Below, piece after piece: positions 21,553 to 32,937 of a stretch of DNA of 64,000 bases. The translations under genes and the position numbers were made by a program. The notes below the pieces were generated by a model. That model did not search any database. It had not been told where the DNA came from and was given only the letters and a program-made list of their open reading frames with translations. Positions within the stretch are counted from its first letter, which is position 1. Each line of letters begins with the position of its first letter. The DNA comes from Tuctoria greenei (lineage: Eukaryota; Streptophyta; Magnoliopsida; Poales; Poaceae): the NCBI GenBank assembly GCA_036927565.1, contig JAYESD010000002.1, forward strand, positions 230,041,605 through 230,105,604, read 5' to 3'.

Positions 21553-23029
21553 ATCTACGAACAACATGGTAGAGTATAAAGCTCTCATCTACAAACTCAA
21601 GGTGGCACTATCATATGGCGTTAGGCAGCTAATGATGAAGGGTGATTCACAACTCAACATCAAGCAAGTAAAAGGTGAATGTAGTTGCAACAACCCTCCA
21701 CTCGCTGCTTATCTACTTGAAGTCCAGAAGCTACGGAAGGACTTCCACGTCCTAGATCTTTGTCATGCCCCGCGTCTCAACAACGCTGAAGTGATGATCT
21801 TTCAACGAAGGCTTCAATAGGAGCTCAAGCTCTGAATGTAGTTTTTATCAGAAGATTGTTAGGACCTGCCGCGCAGCCCGCCGAACTGAGTGATGGGGGC
21901 GAGACTAGCACCTCGAAGTTGGCAGCCTCGGTGGCCCTGTTACCATGGCCTCCACCAAGGATCGGAGGCGCTGTAGGAGGATCCGAGCAACCCAGTGTGC
22001 AAGATCTATAAGCTCAAGTTAGCCCTGATGCATGGATCTCGGAGATCCGGAGCTACTTGAAAGACAATATTCTTCCTGAAGACGGTGGTTCCGCTGACCG
22101 AATTGTAATATTGGCTAAAACATACATGTTGGTAGAAGGGGATCTCTACCGACGTGGTGCCAACAGCATTCTAATGCAATGCAATTCCCAGGAAGAAGGT
22201 CGCAAACTCCTCACGGAGATCCATGGAGGGGAGTGTGGGAACCACGCGTCTTCTTGCACGTTGGTTGGTAAAGCCTTCCAGCATGGCTTTTACTGGCCTA
22301 CAGCTCTCCAGGATGCACATGACTTGATAAAGAAGTGTGAAGCGTGCTAGTTCCATGCAAAGAAAATTCACACACCGGATCAGTCACTGCAAATGATACC
22401 TCCCACGTGGCCACTCACTGTGTGAGGGATGGACATTTTGGGACCTTTCCCAAAAACCATTGAAGGTTACATGTTCTTGTACGTCGCCATGAACTAGTTA
22501 ACCAAGTGGCCAGAAGCTACCCCAGTTGTGACGATCAACAAGCAATAAGCTATAAAGTTCTTGAAGTCCATAGTCTGAAGATTCGGAGTTCCGAACAAAC
22601 TCATTACTAACAATAGAACCTAATTCACAAGTGCAGCATTCCAAGAGTACTACAAAGATTTCGGCATAGAAGTCAGCTATGCATCAGTAGCTCACCCGTG
22701 AAGCAATGGCCAAGATGAGAGAGCTATTGCAGAAATACTTAAGGGACTCAAGACGCGCACATATGAGCACCTGAAAAAACATGGCGCCATCTGGATTGAG
22801 GAGCTTTCGTCTGCATTGCGGGCAAGCAGGACAACACCTAGCCGGGCTGCTGGAGAGACACCTTTCTTCTTGGTGTACGGAGCTGAAGTGGTCCTTCCTC
22901 CGGAGATCACCATGGGTTCTCTTTGTGTCCGGACCTTCAATGAGGCCACGCAGGAGAAGCTCCAGCGTGAAGACCTGGACCTCGTAGACGAGGCAAGGTG
23001 CCAAGCGGCTGTTCGGAATGCACGATACT
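21553..23029 (+). pseudogene. Tat-B archaeal-type RNase H and integrase
   Basis: Plus-strand pol fragment. RNase H resumes with STNNMVEYKALI and GDSQLNIKQV (21560-21810), then a linker, then integrase from about 22020: HHCC zinc region (HGGECGNH ... KKCEAC, about 22220-22350), first Asp in GMDILGPFP, a second catalytic site that reads TNNRT (the usual Asp is Asn), and Glu in GQDERA. There are at least seven in-frame stops, most at places where C-to-T or G-to-A explains the change. The frame is cut by Sire-B at codon RNARY and continues at 42584. RT and Gag are not in the window; the missing 5' part should lie left of Sire-A. Confidence 0.88.
23025..23029. repeat. Sire-B target site duplication, left copy (ATACT)
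   Basis: ATACT before the LTR and ATACC after it at 42579-42583, four of five identical. The reading frame of Tat-B integrase joins perfectly across the two sides (GCACGATAC then CGCCAGGCG), which confirms the boundaries. Confidence 0.85.
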
Positions 23030-24771
23030 TGTGAGACCTATGTGTGCTGAATACATTGGCTATGACGATAAAAGTTTTGAATGCTGCAAAAACACCCTAT
23101 TAACAAGGTCTGAATCTAGGTCCAAACTCCTGCAAGGTCCGACAATAGGTCCGACTTATTTTGGGTAGCTTCGGCAAGGTCGGACATATGGCCTGACTTC
23201 TTTGTCTAGGTCCGACTTGCTATGGCTAGGTCCGACTAGCTTTGGTTAGCTCCAATGCTAGGTCTGACTAGCTTTGGTAAGCTCTGACGCTAGGTCTGAC
23301 TAGTTTGGTAAGCTCCAGTGCTAGGTTCTGCTACCTTTGGTAAGCTCCATCTCAAGGTCTGGTTAGTTTTGGCAAGGTCTGGAGCTAGATTGCAATGGTT
23401 CTGCTTTTACTTTAAATTTATTCAAACTTGCTTTACATCTATGGAAAAGTTTGCTTAGTATTATTTTACTAAGTTTTTGGTGTGTTTTGGTGGTTATGAT
23501 TGATATCTTTTTGCTAAGGTTTGCAACATGCTTATGTGAGGTGCTCACATAAGGTGTTGTGGTTTTGGAACTAACGAGAGTCAAGTCGAGGACTTGTGCT
23601 ATGAAGTATTGGTTGTTTATTCATGTACAGGTGTTGCTTCAGTTCAAGATATGGCTGGTGACGGGATCCATTGAACTTTTCTTAGGGAGAAGATGAGGTT
23701 CAACAACCAAGTTCGGAAGGAATTATGGTTGAGTTGATTGGGAGGTCACGCAACATGTTTGAATCAAGAACAATGCATATGAAGGTATCATAGACATTGC
23801 TAGAAGTTGTTTGCGCATGTGCAAGGAGTGCATGGGCGTGGCTACATGGTTTCGATGCGTGATGAAGAGATGTGGACAAAAAAAATTGGTCGGAAAGGTC
23901 CAACCGACTAGGTTATGGACATAGGTTGCGGCTGAGTCGGGTTTGACTCAAATATGGAAAGATTTGAGTTGGTTATGATAGGATTTTGTGTAGGTCATGA
24001 AGTTGAGTTGTCTTAGGAATGTGTGATACGTTCCTAAGGTGTTTTGAAGTCTTAAGATTGTTTCTATTTGTGTATAAAAGAGTCTTGAACAGTTATGAAA
24101 AGTTTTAGTTGAATCTGAGTAGGATTTTAGTCCTAGTTAGGAATGGATTAGCCTAAGGGCTGGTTATATAAGCAAGGGAGGCTAGAGCTCGTGGTGCATG
24201 ACTTTGAGGCTGTTCCTCTTGTGGTTTGATCAATAAAATTCGTCGTTTAAAGGAACTTTTGTGCCTTGTTCGTCCGACTTGTTTCAGACAAGTTTTTCTC
24301 GTCGAGCTTCTGCACAACACTACCTTGCTTTGGTGGTTTTATCATAACTCGAGTTTTACAGATCCAATTGATGTGATTCTGTTTAGGTTGTCTTCACAAC
24401 TTGATTATATATCATATGAGAATATTTCACGGTCATTGGATTTGTGGTTTTGGATCTAGACGAGTTTCATTGCAGTGTTGCAAACCTGGTTTTTCGCGGG
24501 TAGAACAGATTGACCTTCGTTCAATCTTTCGATTGTAACTTGAGTTTTTCTCGACGGTTTTTAGTGATTCTTGTTTTCATGTCTTTTTTACTTGATTTAA
24601 CACAATATATACTGGTTTTGTCATGTTTGATCATGTTTAGATTAGTCGCACACACAATTTCTTAACAGACTGATTTTCTATCGAGGGGTTTTTGTTGCTT
24701 CCGCTGAAAAAAGTTTTAAATCTACCATTCACCCCTATTTTTTAGCTGCTCAGGTGCTCTTTGATCCTACA
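23030..24771 (+). repeat. Sire-B 5' LTR
   Basis: 1,742 bp, TGTGAGACC...GATCCTACA. TATATAAG at 24165-24172. A repeat of about 31-32 bp (GCTTTGGTAAGCTCC..CTAGGTCTGACTA) is present in 4-5 diverged units at 23232-23370. The 3' LTR at 40854-42578 matches it along its whole length. Confidence 0.93.
24165..24172 (+). promoter_or_regulatory. TATA box of Sire-B 5' LTR
   Basis: TATATAAG in the context GGTTATATAAGCAAGGGAGG. The equivalent sites are 17636-17643 (Sire-A, minus strand) and 41988-41995 (Sire-B 3' LTR). Confidence 0.6.
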
Positions 24772-24786
24772 ATTAGTATCAGAGCC
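24772..24786 (+). other. Sire-B primer binding site
   Basis: ATTAGTATCAGAGCC directly after the LTR; one or two mismatches to the initiator tRNA-Met complement TGGTATCAGAGCC. Confidence 0.85.
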
Positions 24787-24831
24787 ACCGTGCTCTAATC
24801 TTTTTATTTTCAGTGTTTTTGACTAATCATA

Positions 24832-27107
24832 ATGGAGAAATACTCCGCAAAACCTTGTGTCTTTAGTGGTAATGATTTTCAGGTTTGGAAGGCACGTAAG
24901 GAAGCTTTCATCCAGGCACAAGGCTTCGCAATATGGGAAAAGGTGTACAAGCCTTATGACGTGCCATCAAAAGATCAAGTCACAGCTACAAACATGAGAG
25001 ATGTCGACAACAACAACAAGGCTCGCAACTTGATCATACAAGGATTAACTCAAAGCGACTTCGACCGTGTTGCTAACCTTCGATCTGCATATATTGTGTG
25101 GAAAGCACTCTACGACTACCACGAAGGGTCCAACATGATCAAGGAGGAAAGTAAAGACATGTTAAAAAAAGGAGTACATGCGCTTTGAGATGCAACCAGG
25201 TTAGTCCATCGACGATCTCTTTGCTCGCTTTAATAAAATTCTTAGGAACTTGCATAGCATCATTGTTATTTTTTTTAGATGCTGAGAATGCTAGGCAATT
25301 ACTAAGTGCATTGGACATGCCAATTTGTGAGATGAAAGTTACATCTATTCATGAATCTACTATCATGAGTAAACTTACTTTAGATATTCTATATTCTAAA
25401 TTGAAAACTCATGAAATTGACATAATCTCATGTATGAACACCAACAAGTCTCTTGCATTCATTTCTCAATGTGACATGCTAGCTCTGGCCCATCTTCATC
25501 TTGTGGAACACTTGTTTTATTGTCCTCTCTGATCCTTAAACAGACTAAAGAGTTTCCAGAGGAAGAACTTGCACTCGTCTCTACTCAGTTCTCAAAAGCA
25601 TTGCAAAATGTGAGAACTAGAAGGAGAGGAAGTGTCGGACCTCAACGGTGCTTCGAATGTGCTAAGATAGGACATTTTCGCACGGATTACCCTAACCTTT
25701 TACGTACTACTTCCCGTGATGAAAAGAAAACAAGGACAAATCACTCCCCTGTGAACGAGAAGAAGAAGAAAAAGGGTTTTACAGGACGCCAATTGGCGAA
25801 AAGTTTTATCTCTGCACTTCAAGAACTTGGCTCGAGCGATGTGGACATCAGTAGTGACGAAGATGAATATGATTTGGCAAACTTGTGCTTCATGGCAGGC
25901 AAATCAAGATCAAGTATGGAGGAGGCAGAACACAAAAGTGACAATGAAGAGGTATGTCCTACTTGCGAAGAAATGTGTGATGCTATTTCTCGTGCAACTG
26001 TTATAGTTAAGAAAAAGGACAAAAAGCTTATGGACAATGCTGTTAAAATTGAGTCACTTGAATCTGAAATTAATGGTTTGAAATCTTTGATTCATAGTGA
26101 TGATTCTTGTTCCTCATGTGATTAACATATGAACAATTGTCCTCTCTAAGAAGTGCACACACCTCCACACTTGATAAAATTGAGTTAGAGATTGAAAAGA
26201 ACATAGATCTTGCTGTACTTAATGATAAAAACTTAAAATATGCTTGATGTTCAACAATTGATTTGCATTGTTCTACTTTTGATGATCTTGATAAGAAACT
26301 ACAAGATGCTATGAATGAAATTTCTATATTGAACAATGCTTTACGTTCTCATGAAGTTAAATATTGTTCCAATTGCAAACTAAAAGGAAAAAATCCATGT
26401 CAAAACTGCCTAGACTTGTCTAAGAAACTTGATGACACGAATAGGACACTAGAGCGGTTTTATAATGGGTATTAGAATCTGAACTTGCTATTGAATTCTT
26501 CTAAATCTTGTAATGATAAAACTGGTTTAGGTTTTGATTCTCATGCTCATGCTAAGGCGCATCCACCTAAAATTGTAAAGTCATTAGGAAGTAGTTTGAT
26601 TCAAACAGTTCCTAAACAAAAAAAATGGTTTTCAAATCTGCAAGAGTGTTGTCTCATTCGGTTTCAAATAAAAATGTTGCTTGCTCATCTGGACATGAAC
26701 ACCAAGTTAAATTTCATTGTACCTACTGTGGTAGAGATGGTCATGTCCTAGATTTTTCTTATAGACTAGATAAAAACAGAAAAAGGAAAGAATGATTGCT
26801 AGATCACATAACTTTCATGCAAAATTTGTTGCACATGCTAAACCGAATGATAGGAACATGTAACCTGCTGTAATGAGTCAAAAAGATGCAAAGTTTGCTC
26901 CCAATCCTACCATTTTTCGTGCTACAAATGTAACCTCGTAGGTCAGTAGTTGGGTACAAAAATCCTCAAGCTTTGGCTCATAAACCTGCTGTTTTATCTC
27001 AGCTTTCGCGTGTTATTCCTGCTGGACGTCGTGTGATTCAGTACTGGATTCCTAAATGCCTTTTTACTAACCCCAATATTGAGTCATCGACATATTGTGC
27101 TTCTATG
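24832..27107 (+). pseudogene. Sire-B Gag
   Basis: The only copy of this family here with a Gag start ATG (MEKYSAKPCVFSG). It opens with QVWKARKEAFIQAQG and keeps CGA arginine where Sire-A and Sire-C have TGA. It is then broken by frameshifts near 25165 (poly-A run) and 25525 and by stops at about 26123 and later. Both zinc knuckles have lost their last cysteine: CFECAKIGHFRTDY (about 25651) and CTYCGRDGHVLDFS (26719-26760). The middle part keeps the acidic and coiled-coil-prone region with CxxC pairs (CPTC, CSSC, CSNC). It would form the particle and bind RNA. Confidence 0.85.
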
Positions 27108-27110
27108 TAG
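27108..27110 (+). other. In-frame UAG at the Gag-protease boundary of Sire-B
   Basis: TCT ATG TAG GTT ACA, with the frame open on both sides (CASM before, VTCLRKENIW after). Same position and context as in Sire-A and both Sire-C segments. Confidence 0.6.
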
Positions 27111-27722
27111 GTTACATGCTTGAGAAAGGAGAACATTTGGATTGTGGATTCAGGTTGCTCACGCCACATGACCGGTAACAAAGAATGGTTTTCCTCCCTC
27201 TCTTTTGTGTCACGTGTAGAAAATGTTACTTTTGCCGATAATTCTTCAACTCCTATAATTGCTAAGAGTTCGGTTAGAGTAAATGATCACTACACTTTGA
27301 AGGATGTGGCACTTGTCAAAAATTTGAAATACAACTTGCTTTCTATTTCACAATTGCTAGATGAAAATCTAGAAATTATTTTCAATAAAAATTGATGCAA
27401 ATTTGTAGGTTCAAATAGTGAGCTTATTTTTAACATGTCTTGGTTTAAAAGAGTTTTTAAAGCTGATTTTGATATGTCTTCTTCTAAGCATAGGTGTCTA
27501 GTTGCTAATGATTCCAAAGACTTATATTTTTGGCATCGTAGACTTGGTCACGTAGGCTTTGATCATCTAGCGCGTGTTAGTGCTCTTGATCGCATAAGTG
27601 GGCTGCCTAAGCATAAAGGGGACAAAGAAATTGCGTGCTCTTCTTGTAGACATGAAGAAGTAGAAGAACCTTGTGAAGTGTCTACTCCCCTCCGAGCCGT
27701 CAAAAGTCATCCTCTGTAATAA
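27111..27722 (+). pseudogene. Sire-B protease and pre-integrase, fused over a deletion of integrase
   Basis: Protease motif IVDSGCSRHMTG (intact DSG) and pre-integrase FWHRRLGHVGFDHL, with one TGA near 27395. The frame then jumps from CSSCRH straight to a tail that in Sire-A lies after the integrase. Relative to Sire-A, 954 bp are missing, bounded by the shared pentamer ACATG. The whole DDE core is gone, and 954 is a multiple of three, so the frame is kept. It ends at a double TAATAA where Sire-A has CAACAA. Confidence 0.87.
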
Positions 27723-29336
27723 ATCATTGGAAGCTTGCACGAACAAGTCACACGGTCCAGGTTTTGCGATCCATACTCTCACGCCCATTCTGCTTTTGTT
27801 GCTTCTTTTGAACCCAAAGATATATCACACGCACTCACTAATGAATCTTGGATTATTGCCATTTAAGAAGAGTTAGAAAATTTTGAAAGAAATAATGTTT
27901 GGAAACTTGTACCTCCACATCACGTTCACACCTTAATTGGAACTAAATGGGTGTTTAAAAATAAACAAAGTGAGGATGGGGTTGTGGTCAGAAATAAGGC
28001 TAGGTTGGTTGCTCAAGGTTTCACACAAATTAAAGGTCTAGATTTTGATGAAACTTTTGCTCCTATTGCTATATTAGAAGCCATAAGAATTTTGTTATCT
28101 TTTGCTGCATATAAAGGTTTCAAGTTATATCAAATGGATGTTAAAAGTGATTTTCTTAATGGCTACATAGATGAGAAAGTTTATATCAAGCAACTACTGG
28201 GTTTTGAAAATCCAGATTTTCCTAATCATGTTTACAAACTGTCCAAAGTCTTGTACGGTCTCAAACAAGCCCCTAGAGCATTGTATGATAGGTTAAAAAC
28301 ATTCTTACTTGAAAAGGGGTTTACGACGGGCAAGGTTGATAAAACTATTTTTATGCTTAAGCATGGCAATGACTCATTATTTGCTCAAGTGTATTTGGAC
28401 GATATTATCTTTGGTTGTGCTTCTCATGATCTTGTGTCCAAGTTTTCAGCTATAATGAGTTCAAAATTTGAGATGAGTATGATAGGAGAACTCACGTACT
28501 TTTGGGGGCTGCAAACCAAGGAGGGTACTTTTGTGCATCAAACAAAGTATACAAGAGACCTTCTTAAGTGCTTCAACATGGATAAAAGCAAGCCTCTTCG
28601 AACACCAATGGGTGCAGCAATAACACTTGAACTTGGTGAAGACGGTGACCCGATCGATCAAAAAGAATATAGAAGCATGATGGGATCACTTTTTTACCTC
28701 ACGGCATCAAGACCAGACATACAATTCAGCGTATGTCTTTGTGCATGGTTTCAAGCTTCCCCACGTACTTCACATCATCAAGCCGTCAAAAGAATTCTCA
28801 GGTACTTACATGGAACTCAAGATTTTGGCATTTTTCTTCCTTCTTCCTCAACAGTTACTTTGAAAGATTTTTCAGATGCCGATTTCGGGGGTTGTAGGAT
28901 TGATTGGAAAAGTACTTCAGGTGCATGTCATTTTATTGGTAATTCACTTGTTGCTTGGTCCTCTCGAAAACAAATCTCAGTTGCACAATCCACAACCGAA
29001 TCTGAATATGTAGCTGCTGCTAGCACTTGCTCACAAATTCTTTGGATTGTTCAAACTCTTAAGGACTATGGGGTTGATCTAAATAGTGTACCATTGCTTT
29101 ATGATAACACTAGTGCTATTTGCATTGCTAAAAACCCTGTGCAACATTCTAGAACAAAGCACATTGACATTAGATATCACTTTCTCCATGATAATGTTGA
29201 AAAAAGAAACATTGTGCTTTACCATGTAGATATCGAACAACAATTGGCTGACATTTTTATAAAACCTTTGGATTTCACTCGTTTTTGTTTCACTCATAGT
29301 GAAATAGGGGTTATGTGTCCTCATGGCTTAAATTGA
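27723..29336 (+). pseudogene. Sire-B reverse transcriptase and RNase H
   Basis: From IIGSLHEQVTRSR through GTKWVFKNKQ, QMDVKSDFLNGY, the polymerase box VYLDDI and Copia RNase H (SDADFGG, TTESEYVAA, LYDNTSAICIAKN, HSRTKHIDIRYH), ending CPHGLN at a TGA. From 27951 it is a clean 461-codon open frame. A TAA at about 27867 and the TAATAA upstream cut it off from the protease. It is the best preserved RT of this family in the window. It would copy RNA into cDNA within the particle. Confidence 0.92.
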
Positions 29337-30140
29337 GGGGGAGTTTGAAACTTGGGAAGTCTATGTGGGGATCTGAATTTAAAAGTAATATGAGCATAGT
29401 ATTTCATACATATATGACTTTGTGATTTCTTTTACATGCTGAAAATTCTAACTACATTACTCATGTTATACATTTTGTAGTTTTTGTCATGACTAGTAAT
29501 AGGAATAATTACTTACACTAAATCTGGTCATGATCGAACCTTCTTGCTGTTTTAAACTTGTTGCATGCTCAAAAGTGCTTTTAATAATGAAAAATTAATC
29601 AATCAACTATCCACATAAGCTTTATGATCAAATAAAAATGAGAAAAGATCAAGAGAATATGCATGCATCGCACTTCTTCTTTTGAGATGGCTTATCATTG
29701 TACTTATATATGAACTTAGAAGAAGTTGTGTATGACTAAAACCATTTCCTTAAGCTTCTTGTTGTCAAATGAGATAGGCTTGGCTTGGTTGTTAGTATAA
29801 GGCAGATGCGGCATATAATCTCTTGCAAATGTTATATGATCAGAATTTGTGATTTAAATAATACTGGAAAATGAAAAATGCAGCAACAAGTGTCATGCTT
29901 TCAGGTTTTGAAATAGTTAAGTTTGTGAGATCATGATTTCCTTAAATTGAAAATTACACTTGATCTCTAGCATGGCTAACACTACTTTATGTATCTCATT
30001 GATGTGATAGTGTAAGTTAATTGATAGTATGACTTGAATGAGATTTGTTTTATATGTATATGTTGAAATATACTCATAACAATTGAAATTTCTCTTTTGA
30101 AACTTTCTAAATACATTGTCAAAGGGGGGAAATTGATCAC
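29331..30140 (+). other. Sire-B 3' untranslated region with polypurine tracts
   Basis: AT-rich non-coding DNA between pol and the 3' LTR. It contains purine runs AATTGAGGGGGAG (about 29332) and CAAAGGGGGGAAA (about 30119). After the Sire-2 insertion it continues at 40681-40853 with two more, near 40731 (AAAGGGGGAG) and directly before the LTR (ATGGGGGAGAT). Several PPTs are a known Sirevirus trait. I see no gene in it. The last five bases (ATCAC, 30136-30140) are the Sire-2 target duplication. Confidence 0.75.
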
Positions 30141-30598
30141 TGAAAGTGCATCTAGGCATCTTTTGGTATTTAGGTTATATGAGCCGTGTCATGTGAGAGG
30201 GTGGATGTATCATGTGCATTGAGATCATACCAAGGGGCTCAAAGTGGTGGTTTAGTGAAACATCTAAGTGAGAAGCCTAAAACGAGAAAAACCCTAGGAG
30301 GCCGGACTAGTCCGGGCCTCAAGGCCGGACTAGTTCGGCCCGGCAGACAAGTCCGTTTTGAGACGGACCAAATGTCTCTGGAGTGAATCTGAGTGAATTT
30401 GGAGCTAAGTCCGAGAAGTCCGGACTTGTCCGTTTTTGGACGGACTAAAGATTTATGGAGTAGTTCGGACTTGTTCGTTTGGGTACGGACTTGTCTGTTT
30501 GAGACTCAGTGAGATAGTCCGGCCACAGGAATCTAATCATGTTTGATTAAGTGATTTCAGGTATTATTGCATATTCACCCCCCTCTAGGCAACTTTCA
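30141..30598 (+). repeat. Sire-2 5' LTR, shortened by two deletions
   Basis: 458 bp against 1,598 bp in the 3' LTR. Two blocks are missing: about 150 bp after TGAAAGTGCATCTAGGCATC, and about 1,007 bp (39588-40594 of the 3' LTR) with TAG at both edges. The second deletion removes the TATA box. The remaining parts align closely with the 3' LTR. Confidence 0.92.
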
Positions 30599-30600
30599 AT

Positions 30601-30613
30601 TGGTATCAGAGCC
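30601..30613 (+). other. Sire-2 primer binding site
   Basis: TGGTATCAGAGCC, exact complement of the initiator tRNA-Met 3' end, two bases after the LTR. Confidence 0.95.
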
Positions 30614-30649
30614 GGCTTCTCCCCAAGAGTCTAACAACTCAGAGAAGTA

Positions 30650-32937
30650 ATGGCCGGAAGGGGTGACAACAAAGTTCCGGTGGTCGTCGATGACACCAAG
30701 TTGAAGAACGTCGATGTTCTTCAAGATGATCCGATTGACAACGAAGAAGTTCGAATGCTCAAAGCACGGCTTCGTGAGAAGCTCAACGTGCCTAAGAAGG
30801 AGATCAAGCTAATTGCTCCAGTCAACATCGACAATGGGAGTAGTTCACAAGACTACTCTCGATATCCTTACAATTATGAGCAACTTACCGCGAGCAAGCA
30901 TTATTTATCTATTCCCATTGGCAAACCTCCTCAATTTGACGGAAATGATTATTCTATGTGGAAGCATAATATGAAGATGCACCTCATTTCCTTAAACCCT
31001 AGATTGTGGAAAATTGTCATGACAGGTGTTCATCTTCCGAATAATGAGGAAGACATCACTCTGGAGCAAGCCGTTCTTCTACATTGCAATGCTCAAGCCA
31101 TTGGAGTGATTACCTCCTCATTGACTTGTGAGGAGTTCAACCACATTGAAGGGTTGGAGGTTGCTAAGGATATATGGGATACCCTCAAGATGGCGCATGA
31201 AGGCAACCGCATCATTAGGGAGGCAAAGATCGAGATGATTGAAGGAGAGCATGGGAGATTCACCATCATGGAGGGTGAGTCTCCCCAAGATATGTATGAC
31301 CGCCTCAAGACTCTCATCATCAAGAGTCGGTCATATGGTAGCACCCGGTGGACCGACCACGAGGTGGTAAAGATAATGATTTGAGCATTCATGCCTTGAA
31401 ACGTCACTCTTTGCTCACTAATCCATGAAAGTCCAGACTTCCACAAGATGACTCCCGAAGAAGTGCTAGGGAGGATCATCAACCATGAGATGATGGAGCA
31501 AGAAGCGATGTTCTACAATTATCTACAAAAGCTTTCCTCCTCAAAGAAAATGGATGTTGCATTCAAGGCAACATCCTCAAGATCACAAGAAAAAGTAGAG
31601 AGTGATGAAGAGAGCCCCAACACCGATGAGGAAGAGGAACTTTTCATCAACAACTTCAAGAGGATGTTTAGAAGAAGTAGGGGGGAGCTATCAGAATGAA
31701 AGAAAGAGCAAAGACAAGCCCAAGACAAGATCAAAAAGGGCTTGCTACAATTGCGGAGAGTATGGCCACTTCATTGTGGATTGTACACATGAAGAAAATA
31801 AGAAGAAGAAGGAGGGAAAGTCCAAGGAAAAGAAGAATTTAAAGAAGAAGAAGCAATCCGAACATCTCCACCTTATAAAGGATTCAAATGAGGAATCCTC
31901 CTCTGATGAAGATGAGAAGGTAGCAACTATTTCTATGAAGAAGACAACAACGGAGAACAAGCTCTTCCCCAACTTGGAGACTTCAAGGCCAACATGTCTC
32001 ATGGCCAAGGAGGGAAGAAAGAAGGTTAAATCTAAATCCTCTTCTTCAAATTCTTCTCATGATGATTTTGATAGCAATAGTGAAAATGAACACATGCTTA
32101 AAGACATGAGTAAAAGCACTTTGAAAAGATTGAGATTGTTAACGGAGGAAATATTTGAGAAGGAAGAACTCATGAACCGTCAAGAGAACATGCTCATCCA
32201 ACAAAAGGAGAGATGTCAAGAGGTTGAGGAGCTCTTGGAGCTTGAAAGAGAAAAAGCAAGGCACTTGAGCGTGAACTCGCTTTGAGCAAGGAAACTTGCT
32301 CAAACCTTGAGAACACTACAATTGTGCTCAAGGATAGAATTGTTAGTTTGACACAAGCTAACAAGATCCTTGAAACGCAAGTGAAGTCTCTCAAGGTCAA
32401 TGCACCTTCTTCCTATACAAGCTCACCTTCTACAAATTTTAAATCCAAAGCATCTCAACCTTGTAATGCTCAAACTTAATCATAAAGCTTAAAGATGAGC
32501 TTAAGTTGGCACAAACCAATCAAGCACCAAAGGGTGGCATCTTTGACAAGGAGAAGGTGGCATATGCACGTAGTGCATATACCAACACAAGACATCCCCT
32601 TGTCGAGGATGGTCTTGTTTATTCTAGGGGGATGAGGCAAAACGCCAAAACTCCCAAGAATGGCAAAGACTTAATTGTTTTTGTCAAGGGAGGCTCATAC
32701 AACAATAAGGGAAAGAATGGTGTAACATCTCTGAAAATTCCTAAGAAATAACCTCATCCGTTGGTCCATGATTTTGATGCTTCATATGTTTTATTGAGGA
32801 ACAAGTTTGGAAAGGCCTATGCTAGGTATGTTGGGCCACACCGCAAGAGTCCTAAACCTTGTGTGTGGGTGCCCAAGTGCCTCTTGACTAACATCAAAGG
32901 ACCCAACACCGTTTGGGTACCCAAAGCCAAGGCTTAA
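30650..32937 (+). pseudogene. Sire-2 Gag
   Basis: Starts at ATG 30650 (MAGRGDNKVP), the first ATG after the PBS. Gag domain with PIGKPPQFDGNDYSMWKHNM, then helices. Two TGA codons at about 31382 and 31400 fit CGA arginines. A frameshift near 31690 leads to an intact zinc knuckle CYNCGEYGHFIVDC (about 31741-31785), a Lys/Glu/Ser-rich segment and a coiled coil (RLLTEEIFEKEELM ... CQEVEELLELEREK). The frame breaks again near 32285, 32479 and 32751. The typical Sirevirus Gag tail (KPCVWVPKCLLTN ... VWVPKAKA) ends at TAA 32935-32937. Confidence 0.87.
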
